Of a stretch of 64,000 bases of DNA, positions 46,989 to 58,500 are shown one piece after another (the stretch's first letter is position 1; each line of letters starts with the position of its first letter). Location of the stretch: NCBI RefSeq assembly GCF_949987535.1, contig NC_080067.1:30780039-30844038 (forward strand), in the 5' to 3' direction. The DNA is from Balaenoptera acutorostrata. Lineage: Eukaryota; Chordata; Mammalia; Artiodactyla; Balaenopteridae. The notes below the pieces were generated by a model, which had not been told where the DNA came from, made no database searches, and saw only the letters and a program-made list of their open reading frames with translations. Position numbers and translations under genes: made by a program.

Positions 46989-47878
46989 CTAGAGAAGTTC
47001 CTTTGGCATTTGTTGTAAAGCTGGGTCGGTTTTGCTGAATTCTCTTAACGTTTGCTTCTCTGCAAAGGTTTTAATTTCTCCATTGAATCTGAATGAGATC
47101 CTTGCTGGGTAGAGTAATCTTGGTTGTAGGTTTTTCCCTTTCATCACTTTAGATATTTCCTGTCACTCCCTTCTGGCTTACAGACTTTCTGCTGAAAGCA
47201 GCTGTTAACCTTATGGGGAGTTCCTTGTATGTTATTTGTTGCTTTTCCCTTGCTGCTTTTAATATTTTTTTCTTTGTGTTTAATTTTTGATAGTTTGATT
47301 AATATGTGTCTTGGCATGTTTCTCCTTGGATTTATCCTGTATGAACATCTCTGTGCTTCCTGGACTTGATTGACTATTTCCTTTCCCATATTAAGGAAGT
47401 TTTCAACTATAATCTCTTCAAATATTTTCTCAGTCCCTTTCTTTTTCTCTTCTTCTTCTGGGGCCCCTATAATTCAAATGTTGGTGCATTTAATGTTGTC
47501 CCAGAAGTCTCTGAGACTGTCCTCAATTCTTTTCATTCTTTTTTCTTTATTCTGCTGTGCTGTGGTTATTTCCACCATTTTATCTTCCAGGTCGCTTATC
47601 TGTTCTTCTGCCTCTGTTATTGTGCTATTAATTCCTTCTAGAGAGTTTTTAATTTCGTTTATTGTGTTGTTCTTTATTGTTTGCTCTTTAGTTCTTCTAG
47701 GTCCCTGTTAAACGTTTCTTGTATTTTCTCTATTCTATTTCCAAGATTTTGGATCATCTTTACTATCATTATTCTGAATTCTTTTTCAGGTAGAATGCCT
47801 TTTTCCTCTTCATTTCTTTGGTTTGGTGGTTTTTTTACCTTGCTCATTCATCTGTTGCATATTTCTCTGTCTTCTCAT
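46989..47878 (-). pseudogene. LINE-1 ORF1 of L1-B, broken
   Basis: The start codon at 47878 opens 'MRRQRNMQQMNEQGKK', as in L1-A, but the frame meets a stop within about 25 codons because of a small indel. The region then continues in other phases through the coiled-coil and RNA-binding parts (open pieces such as 47389-47144) to the conserved '...KELL' end and stop at 46989-46991. About 58 bp separate this stop from the ORF2 start. Confidence 0.85.
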
Positions 47879-49814
47879 TTTGCTTAAGTTACTGTGTTTC
47901 GGGTCTCCTTTTCGCAAACTGCAGGTTCATAGTTCCCATTGTTTTGGTGTGTGCCTGCAGTGGGTGAGGTTGGTTCAGGGGGTTGTGTAGGCTTCATGGT
48001 GGAGGGGACTGGTGCCTGTGTTCTGGTTGGTGGGACCGGATCTTGTCTTTCTGGTGGGCAGGACTGCATCTGGTGGTGTGTTTTGGGGTGTCTTTAAACT
48101 TAGTATGATTTTAGGCAGCCTCTGATAATGTGTGTGGTTTTGTTCCACTCTTGCTAATTGTTTGGCATGGAGTGTCCAGCACTGGAGTTTGCTGGCAGTT
48201 GAGTGCAGCTGACCCTTAGCATTGCGGTGGAGATCTCTGGGAGAGCTCTTACTGACTGATATTACATGGGGCTGGGAGGTCCCTGGTGGTCCAGTATCCT
48301 GAACTCAGCTCTCCCACCTCAGAGGTTCAGGCCTGACACCAGGCCAGAGCACCAAGACCCTGTCAGCCACATGCATCAGAAGAAAAGGGAGAAAAAAAAG
48401 AAAAAAAAATGATAATAATAAAAAAAGAAAAAATTATTAAAATACAAAATTTTTTAAAAAATAATAATAATAAAAAAGAAGAGAGCAACCAAACCAGTAA
48501 ATAAATCCACCAATGATAACAAGCGCTAAACACTAAAGTAAGATAAAGATAAAAATCAGGAACAAATCAGTTGCAGACAGCAAACCCAAAATCTACAGTT
48601 GCTCCCAAAGTCTACCGCCACAATTTTGGGATGATTCGTTGTCTAGTCAGGTATTCCACAGATGCATGGTACATCAAGTTGATTGTGGGTATTTAAGCCA
48701 CTGCTCCTGAGGCTGCACAGAGAAATTTCCCTTTGTCTTCTTTGCTTGCACAGCTCCTATGGTTCAGCTTTGGTTCTGTCCCCCTCTCTGTGTGTAGGTC
48801 GCCCTCAGGCATCTGTTCCCCACTCAGGCAGGAGGCAGTTAAAGCAGCGGCTGTTTAGGGGGCTCTGGCTCACTCAGGCTGGGGAGCAAGAGGGGTACGG
48901 TAGTTATAATCGGATTGTGGGGCAAGCCTGTGGTGGCAGAGGCCAGCATGACATTGCAACAGCCAGGGGCAGGCCGTGTGTTCTCCTGGGGAAGTTGTCC
49001 CTGGATCATGGGACTCTGGCAGTGGTGAGCTGCACAGGTTCCTGGTGGGGGGCTGTGTGGATAGTGACCTGTGCTTGCATACAGTATTTTTGGTGGCTGA
49101 ATCAGCAGCGTTAGCATTTCATGCCCATTTGTGAGGTCCAAGCTGATAGCCCCAGCTCATACCCACATGTGAAGCTCTTTTAAGTGGTGCTCTGAACCCC
49201 CTTTCCACGCACACCCAGAAACAATGGTCTGTTGCCTCTTAGGCAGATCCCTGGACTCCCTCCCAGCTAGCTGTGGTGCACTAGCCCCCTTCAGGCTGTG
49301 TTCACACAGCCAACCCCAGTCTTCTCCCTGGGATTTGACCTCCAAAGCCCGAGCCTTAGCTCCCAGCTCCCACCCACCCTGGCAGGTGAGCAGACAAGCC
49401 TTTCAGGCTGGTGAGTGCTGGTCGGCACCGATCCTCTGTGCGGGAATCTCTCCACTTTGCCCTCTGCACCCCTGTTGCTGCGCTCTCCTCTGTGGCTCTG
49501 AAGCTCCCCGCCCCCGCCCACCTCCTGTCTCCACCAGTAAAGGGGCTTCCTAGTGTGTGGAAACTTTTTCTCCTTCACAGCTCCCTCCCAGAAGTGCAGG
49601 TCCTGTCCCTATTCTTTTGTCTGTTTTTTCTTTTTTCTTTTGCCCTACCCATGTACGTGGGAATTTTCTTGCCTTTTGGGAAGTCTGAGGTCTTCTGCCA
49701 GCGTTCAGTAGGTGTTCTGTAGGAGTTGTTCCACATGTAGATGTATTTTTGTTGTGTTTGTAGGGAGGAAGATGATCTCCATGTCTTACTCGTTTGCCAT
49801 CTTGAAGGTTCCCC
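47879..49814 (-). promoter_or_regulatory. L1-B 5' UTR, CpG-decayed
   Basis: About 1.94 kb, collinear with the L1-A 5' UTR including the A-rich plus-strand block (48385-48500) and the GC-richer outer half. Positions that are CpG in L1-A are largely TG or CA here. The YY1-like site at the 5' end (plus strand tgccatcttg at 49795-49804) has lost its CpG. The 143-codon plus frame at 48683-49114 and neighbouring frames are by-products. Confidence 0.75.
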
Positions 49815-49902
49815 CAAGCCCCTACCTTTGATTAAACTTTATCGAGCTTGGGTTGGAGCCAAACCAGTCTTTTAAAAACATCTCTAGGCAGACACAGTGA
49901 AC

Positions 49903-49903
<1 letters not shown>

Positions 49904-49953
<50 letters not shown>
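49904..49953. repeat. (AT)n microsatellite
   Basis: About 25 AT units, 75 bp beyond the L1-B right target duplication. The 72-codon frame starting inside it is an artefact. Confidence 0.95.
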
Positions 49954-49957
<4 letters not shown>

Positions 49958-51254
49958 GTCAAAATTTAAGAAAATCATTTTCACTGCAAACTAATTCTGG
50001 TTACTTAATGATAATTTCCAGAATTTTAAAAACTGGATTCTCATTTGTAAAGGTAATGGGGAAGAGGTGGGGGCCATTTTGTAATGTGTTGAAAATTATA
50101 AAGTTTAATATTTAAGTTCCTGCTTCTAAAAGTTCCCTTTCAATAAAACAGATATTCTTATTCCTCTTCTTACAAGTTTGTGGTGTCACTCATCAATTAT
50201 ATCATAAAGATGAGACTTCTCATCATAAGGAACCCCTATCTTCTCCTAATTTCTCCTTCCATTCCAATATTTGTTCCGTACACAAATAATGTCAACTCTC
50301 TGCAAATACCCAAATATGCAATTACCTTTTTGTTCCTCTGCCAGAAATGGTCCATCTTCTCTGAATTCTTCCAACTTAATATGTTTTGCCATTCCTTTTA
50401 CCTACCTATGTTATATTGTAGTTGAGATAAAGTAATAAATTGAATGGTCAAATCAGACTGACAAGAATCAGGTATCTTACCCAGAATCAAACTTTACTAA
50501 TAATCCAAATGATACAGTTGACTGCAAGACAAGCAAAAGCAAAGAAGTTTTGGATTTTCAATACAGTTTTACAGCTCCTTCCTTACCATATTATTCTATT
50601 GCTATGTGCCTTGACCAGGATTTCACATATGAGGTCTCTGCGGAATATATGTGGTATCACACTAAGAAAACCATTTTGGTCCTGAAACACCTGCATTTGA
50701 ACACATAATTGCATAGGTGATACTAACGTTTTCCAGTGGACCATGCCCCGTGAGTCCATAACTATGAGATTTGTTACAGTAGGTAAAGAAGGCAGACCAA
50801 GTTCCTTCTCCTCTACCTCTTCCTCCTCCTTTGGCACTGGGGACAAGTTCGAACAACAGACAGGAATCCTCGCCCTGGCTCTATCACTTACCCACCATAA
50901 AACTGACTAGCCAGTCTCCTTTCATTTTTCTCTCAACCCATTTTCAGAGCTGCTTGGGATCCACACTGTTCTCTCTGAAAGCCTCATTGTGTGAGTAACA
51001 AATCTTCCATACCCTCTTGGTGTGTGTGTGGTGTCATCAGTGTCAACATCTAAACAGATTTTGGGTGGGAGCCCGTCCTGCCGCAACCAAACACCCTGCT
51101 ACCTGTCTCTCCTCTTCCACTGTTGCCCCTTCCAAATCATTTTCCATTTTCCATGTAAAGCAAAATTACTGTTCTAAAGAGTTAATCTTCTTAAGTATTT
51201 AAGATTAATTTAATTGAGTATCCTTATTCCCCATCTTAAAAATGAAATGCCTAA
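49954..51254. other. no gene recognised; possible MIR scrap
   Basis: Intergenic DNA. 50855-50930 ('gacaggaatcctcgccctgg' then 'ctctatcacttacccacc') resembles part of a MIR. The overlapping antisense frames at 50583-50856 contain a low-complexity Glu/Gly-rich run from 'ctcctctacctcttcctcct' and are not convincing. Confidence 0.4.
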
Positions 51255-51715
51255 CCATTTCTAAAAGCCCTCTGTGACCTAAGCCTTGCCTGTTTTTCCA
51301 ACGTCCTTTGGCACCATATTCTCACAAGGTTACCAAGCTCTATTACTATCGTCTTTGAGTTCTTGAATATTCCATTTTTTCTTTACCTCAGGACCTTTGA
51401 GCATGCTCTTCTCTCTTCCTGGAATGATCTTCCTCTTGTTCTCTCCACCTTTTAATTGATAAATCGTTTTTCTTTCTTTAAATTTGAGCTTAAATACTAC
51501 CTCTTTAGAGAGGCGTTTTGCTGCCCTGCCCTACCCTGCCTGCCTAAGCAAGGAACATCTTCTATTTTCAACCTCAGTCCATAATTTGACTCCTTCAAAG
51601 ATTCACACAGGCAGAGATTGTGTCTTTTTTTATTTACTCTTTATCGCTAGGACCCAGTTGAGTATCTACCACACAATAAATATTATTAAAAGAATGAATA
51701 TTGCTCACTGACTGA
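51255..51715 (+). mobile_element. LINE-2 (L2) 3' end
   Basis: Sense L2 in canonical order: 'ctctgtgacctaagccttgc', 'acctcaggacctttgagcat', 'ctcttcctggaatgatcttc', 'tttgagcttaaatactacct', 'cacaggcagagattgtgtct' and a final 'caataaatattattaaaaga'. One of the best preserved L2 pieces here. Confidence 0.85.
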
Positions 51716-53218
51716 CTGATTCAGGAATTAAGCCCTTAATTAAGGGAAAGTGTAATACAGGTGACTTAAACAATTACCGAGATGAAACTCACCCAGCTGA
51801 ATGACACAGAAATGGTTGCAGTCGCACACAAAATGAATACTATTCAAAAACAAAGAAGAAAGCAACAGACAAAAACTACTAGCTTGGGATGAATAGAATG
51901 CTAAAAACTATAGGTATTTTCTTCTTCTTTATGCTAACTGGAAAGTAAACAGATGGATCTAAATGTTTGAGAAGAAATTTTATTCACTCCTGAGGTAGGG
52001 AAGGTGGAAATGCAATGAGTATATGAAGGCAGCTGTTCTATTTCCCAGAAGGAGAATTAAAATGAAGAAATAGATTATCTCTTTACTAAAAGTGAAAGCC
52101 ACAGCCCCTTCCTTCTCAGTTTCTCAGATCAAAATAGAAACTCTCCTTTCCATACAGCATTATACATTAACATCCTTCACTTGATATATTAGCATTTTTT
52201 ACTTAATATAGAGCACTGATCACTGAAAGAATGAATATGCCCATTGAACAAGCAAAAAATCTGTATAGCTATGTTTACTGATCTAATGCACACTTGAATA
52301 TAAAAGTAAAACTTAGGAAGGCCATTTGTTTTTTCATTTCCCAGACAGGAACACAGGACATTTATCTATTGAATTTGACTCATGTTAAGTAAGAAATTAA
52401 TACCAACACTCCTGATAAAATAAGGAATTAATATTTTTATCAGTGTAATAAGGTCATTATCTAAATCAAGGTCTTGAATGAGTATCAGATAAAACTATGT
52501 GGAAGAGAAGTTCAAATCTAGAGTTAATAAATGCTTTAAAAATGTTCTCACCCTGAAGGAGCTATGACAGGTATAAAAAGAAGATTGGAAAGGAAGGGAG
52601 ATAGCAATAAAGACAAATTGTTTGAATTACTGAGTTTTTGCTTAGAATGTGAAGTGAATGTAGAGTTAAATTTTGTGTGATTTGAGATGACTCAGACATT
52701 GGAATGTGTTATATATGATTATTTTAACTGACAATTATTCCTCAATCTTATAATTATTCAAATAGATTTTTTTTATAAATCTAGATTGATTTACGAGTTT
52801 TCCTTGTTTCCCTTAATTTCTTCTTCTATTTTTTAAAATCTCTAATGAAAATATTTAAGAAATATTTATTAAGGAATAAATAAGAAATATTTAAGATTTA
52901 AGAAAAGGTGTATCCTTTCACAAGCTAGTGGAATGTCTGAATCAACATATTGGGTAAAAAGCATGTCATTATTTTTATTGTAAATAATAATAGTTGTAAA
53001 TGTTAATTGTTGCTTCACATTCTATTACTTATGATAAACATAAAGGTATTATAAAGTTCTTTCACGGCCTAGAAACTCTGAAATTAGAAACATAATTTTG
53101 AGCACATTACTTTGTTTTCTTTAAACTACATATAATAGAGTTAAAGGAGATTTTAAGAGATTAAAAATAAAGAGACAAAGTCCTTTATTATGAAATAAAC
53201 ATTTTATTATGAAGAGAA
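51716..53218. other. no gene recognised
   Basis: AT-rich intergenic DNA without named repeats or plausible exons. Confidence 0.45.
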
Positions 53219-53232
53219 TCAATACGCTTTTT

Positions 53233-53441
53233 AAAAATAATTTTATTGGAGTATAGTTGATTTACAGTATTGGGTTAGTTTCTTGTGTACAGCAAAGTGA
53301 ATCAGTTATCCATATACATATATCCACTGTTTTTTAGATTCTTTTCCCATATAGGTCATTATAGAGTATTGAGTAGAGTTTCCTGTGCTATACAGTAGGT
53401 CCTTATTAGTTACCTATTTTATATATAGTAGTGTGCATATG
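53233..53441 (-). mobile_element. 5'-truncated LINE-1 3' UTR
   Basis: Antisense L1 3' end ('aattttattggagtatagtt', 'gtacagcaaagtgaatcagt', 'ctgtgctatacagtaggtcc'). Flanks tcaatacgcttttt (53219-53232) and tcaatatgcttttt (53442-53455) form a target-site duplication with one CpG-type mismatch. Confidence 0.88.
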
Positions 53442-53455
53442 TCAATATGCTTTTT

Positions 53456-54229
53456 TAAAGACAATTTCAGTGTGTCTGCTCTGCACATGCACAGCCTGCT
53501 GGGGCGGGTGATCCAACCACAATCCTGGAATTTTCTATATGGGCAAATTGTGTGAGTTGTAGATCTCAGATTTCTCAAGTGGAATGTTAAAAGACTGAAA
53601 AAGAAAGCCTCTAAGGTTTTTTTCATCTTATGCCATTTTATAATTCTGTATTATTTTTGAGGAAAACTCTTCAAAATTTGAACTGGAGTACCTTTGGTAT
53701 TTGATTTTTACTTTAAATATGTTTAATAATATATCTCTCATCAACATTCATCCAAATTTGCAATTTATCATGCCATGCCAACTATTTCTTTATAATTAAT
53801 TGATTAAATTTTATTATTATTTTTGTACCAGATTTAAATATTAGTAGATTTGTAATGTCTATATATGTTTGCTGTGTTGAATTACTTTTGAGATTTTTTG
53901 TGCACAAGCCAGTAGTTGCTGATCTGAGAAATAAATTGCTTCCCTCTGGCCCTTCCAGAGGCAGTATAATGGGAACCTTTACCTGGCTTTGCTGAACCTT
54001 TGTTATGAGGCAGCCATGGGCTGCTATGAATATCCTTACTTTATTGCTGTTGCTGTATTGTATCTTTTTACTTCACTAAACCATAGAATCATAAGTACTG
54101 TCATTTTGGGTCCTATGAATCGTCTTTATCTATTGAACCCTGTTTGACTACCACCCTTAGCACCATTCGCAATCAATTATCTTGGAGTTTCTAACTACAC
54201 AAGTATATAATCTCCAAAATCAATTTTAT
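53456..54229. other. no gene recognised
   Basis: AT-rich DNA. 53935-54010 is less AT-rich ('cctctggcccttccagaggc', a small hairpin) without further support. Confidence 0.4.
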
Positions 54230-54990
54230 TAACCCATTTTACACTTTTTATATCTCTAAAGTCTTTCTAATTATGGTGGTTAGCACTTTTAGAAAAAATG
54301 TTAAACAAGAGTAAGCATCCTTTAATTTTATTCTTAATTTGATGAGAATGTATCCAGTGTTTTCTTAGTATTGTGTTTTCCCAATATTTTAAAGGATTTT
54401 TGAATATTGTTTGAGATTGATCTGTATATAATTTCTGTTTTTGCGAATTTTTTTATAAAAAATATTTGAGACTTTTTCTTCCTTTTTTAAATATATTCTG
54501 GACATTTTAAAATGGCATTATATTCATCTGTAGTTTAAAGATTTGGGTTTGGTAGAATTCCTTTTGGAAGTCATCTGGGTTCAGTGTTTCTAAGAAGAAT
54601 ATCGCTTTTGGCAATATTCTGTATTTTTCTATAATAGTAAGTTTCTACTTTATTAGTTTGGCATCATTTTAGGTGAATTATATTTTTATAAAATATCATC
54701 CAATGAACCTCTTTTCTGGGTTTTTTTTTTTTTTTCCATTTTACCTTATAGAGTTCAGCAAATTTTAATTCATGTAGTTTCTTTGGTAACTGATTACTTT
54801 TCCCTTAATTTTTGGTATTTTATGTATTTGTGTTTTTTTCCCTTTTTCTTCGGTAAATTAGCTTGCCAGCCAAATGTTAGCTCTGTTTCCTGTTTTTTTC
54901 TTTATTATTAGTTCTATTTTTTTAGTTAAATAAATTAAAATATTAAATTTTATTTCTTCTTTTTACTCTAAGATTTTAAGATCATTGTTT
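54230..54990 (-). mobile_element. ancient LINE-1 fragment, antisense ORF2 RT region
   Basis: The plus strand follows decayed antisense L1 reverse transcriptase text: 'ggtggttagcacttttagaa', 'gtaagcatcctttaatttta' and 'tttggtagaattccttttgg' followed by 'aagtcatctgggttcagtg'. Frames are gone. Confidence 0.6.
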
Positions 54991-55024
54991 AATAAAATGA
55001 AACATATTACAGAATAAAAAATGT

Positions 55025-55405
55025 AATACCTGGATATTAAATAAATAAATAGAAAATCACAATTAACTCAGGAAAAGTGAACATCAAAACCAACTCAGAA
55101 AGTAGCTCAAAAACTCTCAAAAAATACTACACATTAAAACATATTGAATGTGTCTTGGAAACAGTGTCTAGGGAAAAATTCAGCCTTCATTGTCTATATC
55201 ATTAAATCACATGGATTAAAAATAATTTTATTAAATTTGAACAGTAAGTGTTTTAAGAAATACAATAAAATAAGGCTACGAATTGTAGAAATACTTTTTA
55301 ATTAGTAATTTAAAATAAATTAATAAACAAAAATTTAAAAAGTAGAACTAAATAAATTCAAGAGCTAGATCCAAATATTAATGAACTAAAGAAGGAATTA
55401 GCCAA
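55025..55405 (+). mobile_element. possible ancient LINE-1 fragment, sense ORF2 region
   Basis: 'ggatattaaataaataaata', 'acagtgtctagggaaaaatt', 'gagctagatccaaatattaa' and 'tgaactaaagaaggaattag' resemble the sense ORF2 stretch between endonuclease and reverse transcriptase. Weak and diverged. Orientation is opposite to the neighbouring 54230-54990 piece. Confidence 0.4.
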
Positions 55406-55419
55406 ATCCTTTTATTTTA

Positions 55420-56368
55420 TTTATTTTTCAATATAGTGATTCATAATTTTTAAAGGTTTTACTCCATTTATAGTTATTATAAAATATTATCTATATTCCC
55501 CTTGTTGTACAGTACATCCTTATAGCTTATTTTAAACCTAAGAGTTTGTACCTCTCACTCTACTACACCTATATTGCCCTTCCCCCCTTCCTTCTCTTCA
55601 TTGGTAACCACTACTTTGTTCTCTATATATGTGAGTCTGCTTCTTTTTTGTTATATTCAGTAGTTTGTTGTATTTTTCAGCTTCCACATATAAGTGATAT
55701 CATACAGCATTTGTCTTTCTCTGTCTGACATTTCAGTTAGCATAACGTGGTCCAAGTCCATCCATGCTGCTGCAAATGGCATAATTTCATTCTTTTTTTT
55801 TATGGCTGAGTAGTATTCCATTATATATATATGCCACATCTTTACCCATTCGTCTGTTGAGGGACACTTAGGTTGCTTCCATATCTTGGCAATTACAGAT
55901 AATGCTGCTATGAACATTGGGGTGCATGTGTCTTTTCAAATTAGTGTTTTTGTTTCTTTCAGATATATATCCAGGAGTGGAATTGCTGGGTCATACGGTA
56001 GTTCCATTTTTAGTTTTTTGAGAAACCTCCATACTGTTTTCCAATTTAATTAACTCCTCTTTGTTTATTTTTGCTTTTATTTCCTTTACTTTAGGAGATG
56101 GATCAAAAAATATTGTTATGATTTATGTCAAACAGTGTTCTGTCTATGTTTTCCTCTAGGAATTTTATAGTATCCAGTCTTATAATCCATTCTGAGTTTA
56201 TTTTTGTATATGGAGTTAGAGAATGTTCTAATTTCATTCTTTTATACATACGCATCCAATTTTCCCAGCATCACTTATTGAAGCGACTGTCTTTCCTCCA
56301 TTATATATTCTTGCCTCCTTTGTCATAGATTAACTGACCATAAGTGCATGGGTATATTTCTGGGCTCT
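55420..56368 (-). mobile_element. LINE-1 fragment with internal deletion
   Basis: Antisense L1 from its 3' UTR (55420-55650) into the ORF2 C-terminus. Translation at 55917-55657 reads '[20 protein letters not shown]' and continues to the usual ORF2 end. At about 56049 the text jumps from 'catactgttttcc' to 'ctttgtttatttttgctttt', skipping roughly 430 bp present in L1-B, then continues to about 56368. A SINE lies immediately beyond. Older than L1-A and L1-B by divergence. Confidence 0.85.
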
Positions 56369-56385
56369 TTAAAAGGAATACTTTT

Positions 56386-56692
56386 TAAATTTTTAAAAAT
56401 AAATTTATTTATTTATTTATTTTTGGCTGTGTTGGGTCTTCATTGCTGAGTGCAGGCTTTCCCCAGTTGCGGTGAGCAGGGGCTTCTCTTGTCGCGGAGC
56501 TTGGGTTCTAGGTGTGCGGCTTTCAGTAGTTGTGGCATGTGGGCTCAGTAGTTGTGGTGCATTGGCTCAGTACTTGTGGTGCACAGGCTTAGTTGCTCCA
56601 TGGCATGTGGGATCTTCCCAGATCGGGGATTGAACCTGTGTCCCCTGCATTGGTAGGTGGATTCTTAACCACTGCACCACCAGGGAAGTCCC
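56386..56692 (-). mobile_element. CHR-type SINE, long form
   Basis: Antisense full-length SINE with a (TTTA)n tail at the low end. It contains repeated 'cagtagttgtgg' modules and the 'ggcatgtgggatcttcccag' core and ends 'caccagggaagtccc'. A perfect 15-bp target duplication, aaaaggaatactttt, lies at 56371-56385 and 56693-56707. Confidence 0.94.
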
Positions 56693-56707
56693 AAAAGGAA
56701 TACTTTT

Positions 56708-58500
56708 AAAAGGCAAAGAAACCAGTTAGAAAATCCCTAAAAGATCAATAATAAAAAGACAAATAATACTCATAATTATCAATGTCTGTGAAGCCCTGAT
56801 AAATTTCATTAGCAATCAAATACATACTAAAAGTCAAAAATTACCACTTTCTTCCCCTTGGATCTGCAAACAATAACAAAAAAGATATTTCAAGCTGTTT
56901 GATCACATGATATTAACAAATGACATCACAGACAATTTGGTAGGAGCAGTGCACAGAGATTACGTTTCTGATTTTATTTATTAATTTTTTGAGCAGGCAG
57001 ACATGCAATGTCAATAACACCACTCTTTACTGCAACTGAAGACCAAGCAATATTATTATAATCTCACATAATATGTGGCATCTTTGATGCTCCACACTCC
57101 TGAGTTTATCTACAGCGAAGTCAGCAGCCTGGTCTGCAGTGGGAAGACAGAGAGACAGTGAGGTTGGCAAGTTTGCCTCCCTGGGGGACATTGCTGGTCA
57201 GGGCGGTCATTGGCTGACAAAACTCCACTAAGGCTGAGACCATTTCACTTGAGGAAATTGGCTGCATTCCTGCTTGTTCAGAAAGGAGACAATCCCTTCC
57301 CCCCCCCCCACCCCTTCACCCAGCAGTACCTGGTTTCTGAGAATTAGACACCTGAAGGATGAGAGAGAACAGGAGGTTAATTCAGCAATTCTGTAAATAG
57401 TTCAGTACCAGAAGTGTTTGCCAAATAACAAAACTGCTTCTTTCCCCAGGGACAGGGAAGTGAAGACATTATTTTTTAGAGACACAAAGTGCAATCTGAT
57501 GAGGATGGTGTTGGCCTCCGGCCAAGCATGAGCTCTACAAAGACCATAAGGCTGGGCCTGCCTGTGGCTTTCCTTATAGCTTTAGTTGTCTGGATTAAAT
57601 TGTATCAGTCCATCAACTGAAGAATCTTTAAAGTGTCCCTCTCTTTTAGTCCTATAGTCCTTTTTCTGGACAGCTATCTAAGGAAACAGATGACAATCAA
57701 AAGTCTATAACTAAGAGTGCATTTCAACAGGACAGCCACGGTAATTATTCTTCCGTGTGAAGAGGTAAACGTTGACACATCACAAGCTAAAATGGCTCCT
57801 GGAGCATCTCTGGAAAGTCAGAAGAAACATAATAATAAGGCCACACTGAAAATGGAATTACAGCACTGCGGAGACTGACTGGTAGAGGATGGGATGTGCC
57901 ACCTGCCACTCCAGACAGAAGCAGCTGTGTATGTGCTCATCGCATTGCAGAAGTCTGCAGTGCTGCCTAGTGAAAGCCTCAGTGAAAAGGTAACTCCTGA
58001 AAAACTCGCAAGCACATCCCTTCAAGAGAGAGAAGTTTGATGAATGCAGGCTCATTCCAGCCTCTGATCTGGTTCACCAGAGCAGCCAGGATGCTCTCAG
58101 GCCTTCACGCTCCTGTAGAGCTGGCCATAATCAGGATTTGGAACCACTAGAACACTGCTGAATGCCTAAGACTCTCAAGGCGACAGGAAGTATAGTATCA
58201 TGCTGTGAATGGACCAAGAGACACTGAAGTCATAAATAGAACATTCTTCAGAGATGTTTCAGAGATAGCCATCTGAGGAGTCAGAGAAATGTTGCTGTAG
58301 AGTCCTGCTGTTATGCACATCCTGTCTCCAGGTTTTGTACATAGGCTCTCAGTGTATATATGACTGGGATTTTATGCTGAGTTCATAATTACCCGTAATC
58401 AAACAGGGAAAAAGCGATCTGTCCTTGCCTTTTGATTTCCAGTCAAAATTATGTTGATGCACCATCTGCTAATAAAATGTGGCTTACGGGAGTGGTCATT
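56708..58500. other. unrecognised, less AT-rich region; no confirmed gene
   Basis: From about 57000 the composition is less AT-rich than the surroundings and I could not assign a repeat. There is an acceptor-like 'ttctttccccag' ending at 57453 and donor-like 'gaagaggtaaac' and 'gaaaaggtaact' at about 57760 and 57990. A frame in the plus strand (about 57713-58037) has only one internal stop. A 30-codon frame from 57528 begins with a hydrophobic stretch. An aataaa lies near 58471. None of this proves an exon. It may be a decayed pseudogene, a non-coding transcript or an unlisted old repeat. Confidence 0.3.
57294..57321 (-). other. C-run with G-quadruplex potential on minus strand
   Basis: C-runs of 3, 11, 4 and 3 are separated by 2, 1 and 4 bases. 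The minus strand therefore has four G-tracts with short loops, a standard quadruplex pattern, and the plus strand could form an i-motif. Confidence 0.75.

Larger units (their letters stand above)
42746..49814 (-). mobile_element. L1-B: full-length 7.07-kb LINE-1
   Basis: Antisense L1 from its T-rich tail at 42746 to its 5' end at 49814, bracketed by a perfect 15-bp target-site duplication, caagcccctaccttt, at 42731-42745 and 49815-49829. Order on the minus strand: 5' UTR (49814-47879), ORF1 (47878-46989), ORF2 (46930 to about 43075), 3' UTR. All domains are present but multiply frameshifted. CpGs of the 5' UTR are mostly decayed to TG/CA compared with L1-A, implying an older insertion. Confidence 0.96.

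Noticed and set aside
48683..49114. 143-codon plus-strand frame
   Set aside because: Antisense to the L1-B 5' UTR. No conservation with L1-A at the frame level and no domain.
57528..57620. Short membrane-anchor-like peptide frame
   Set aside because: Only 30 codons with a hydrophobic segment of about 13 residues. No downstream continuation in phase and no known match. Kept only as part of the region finding.
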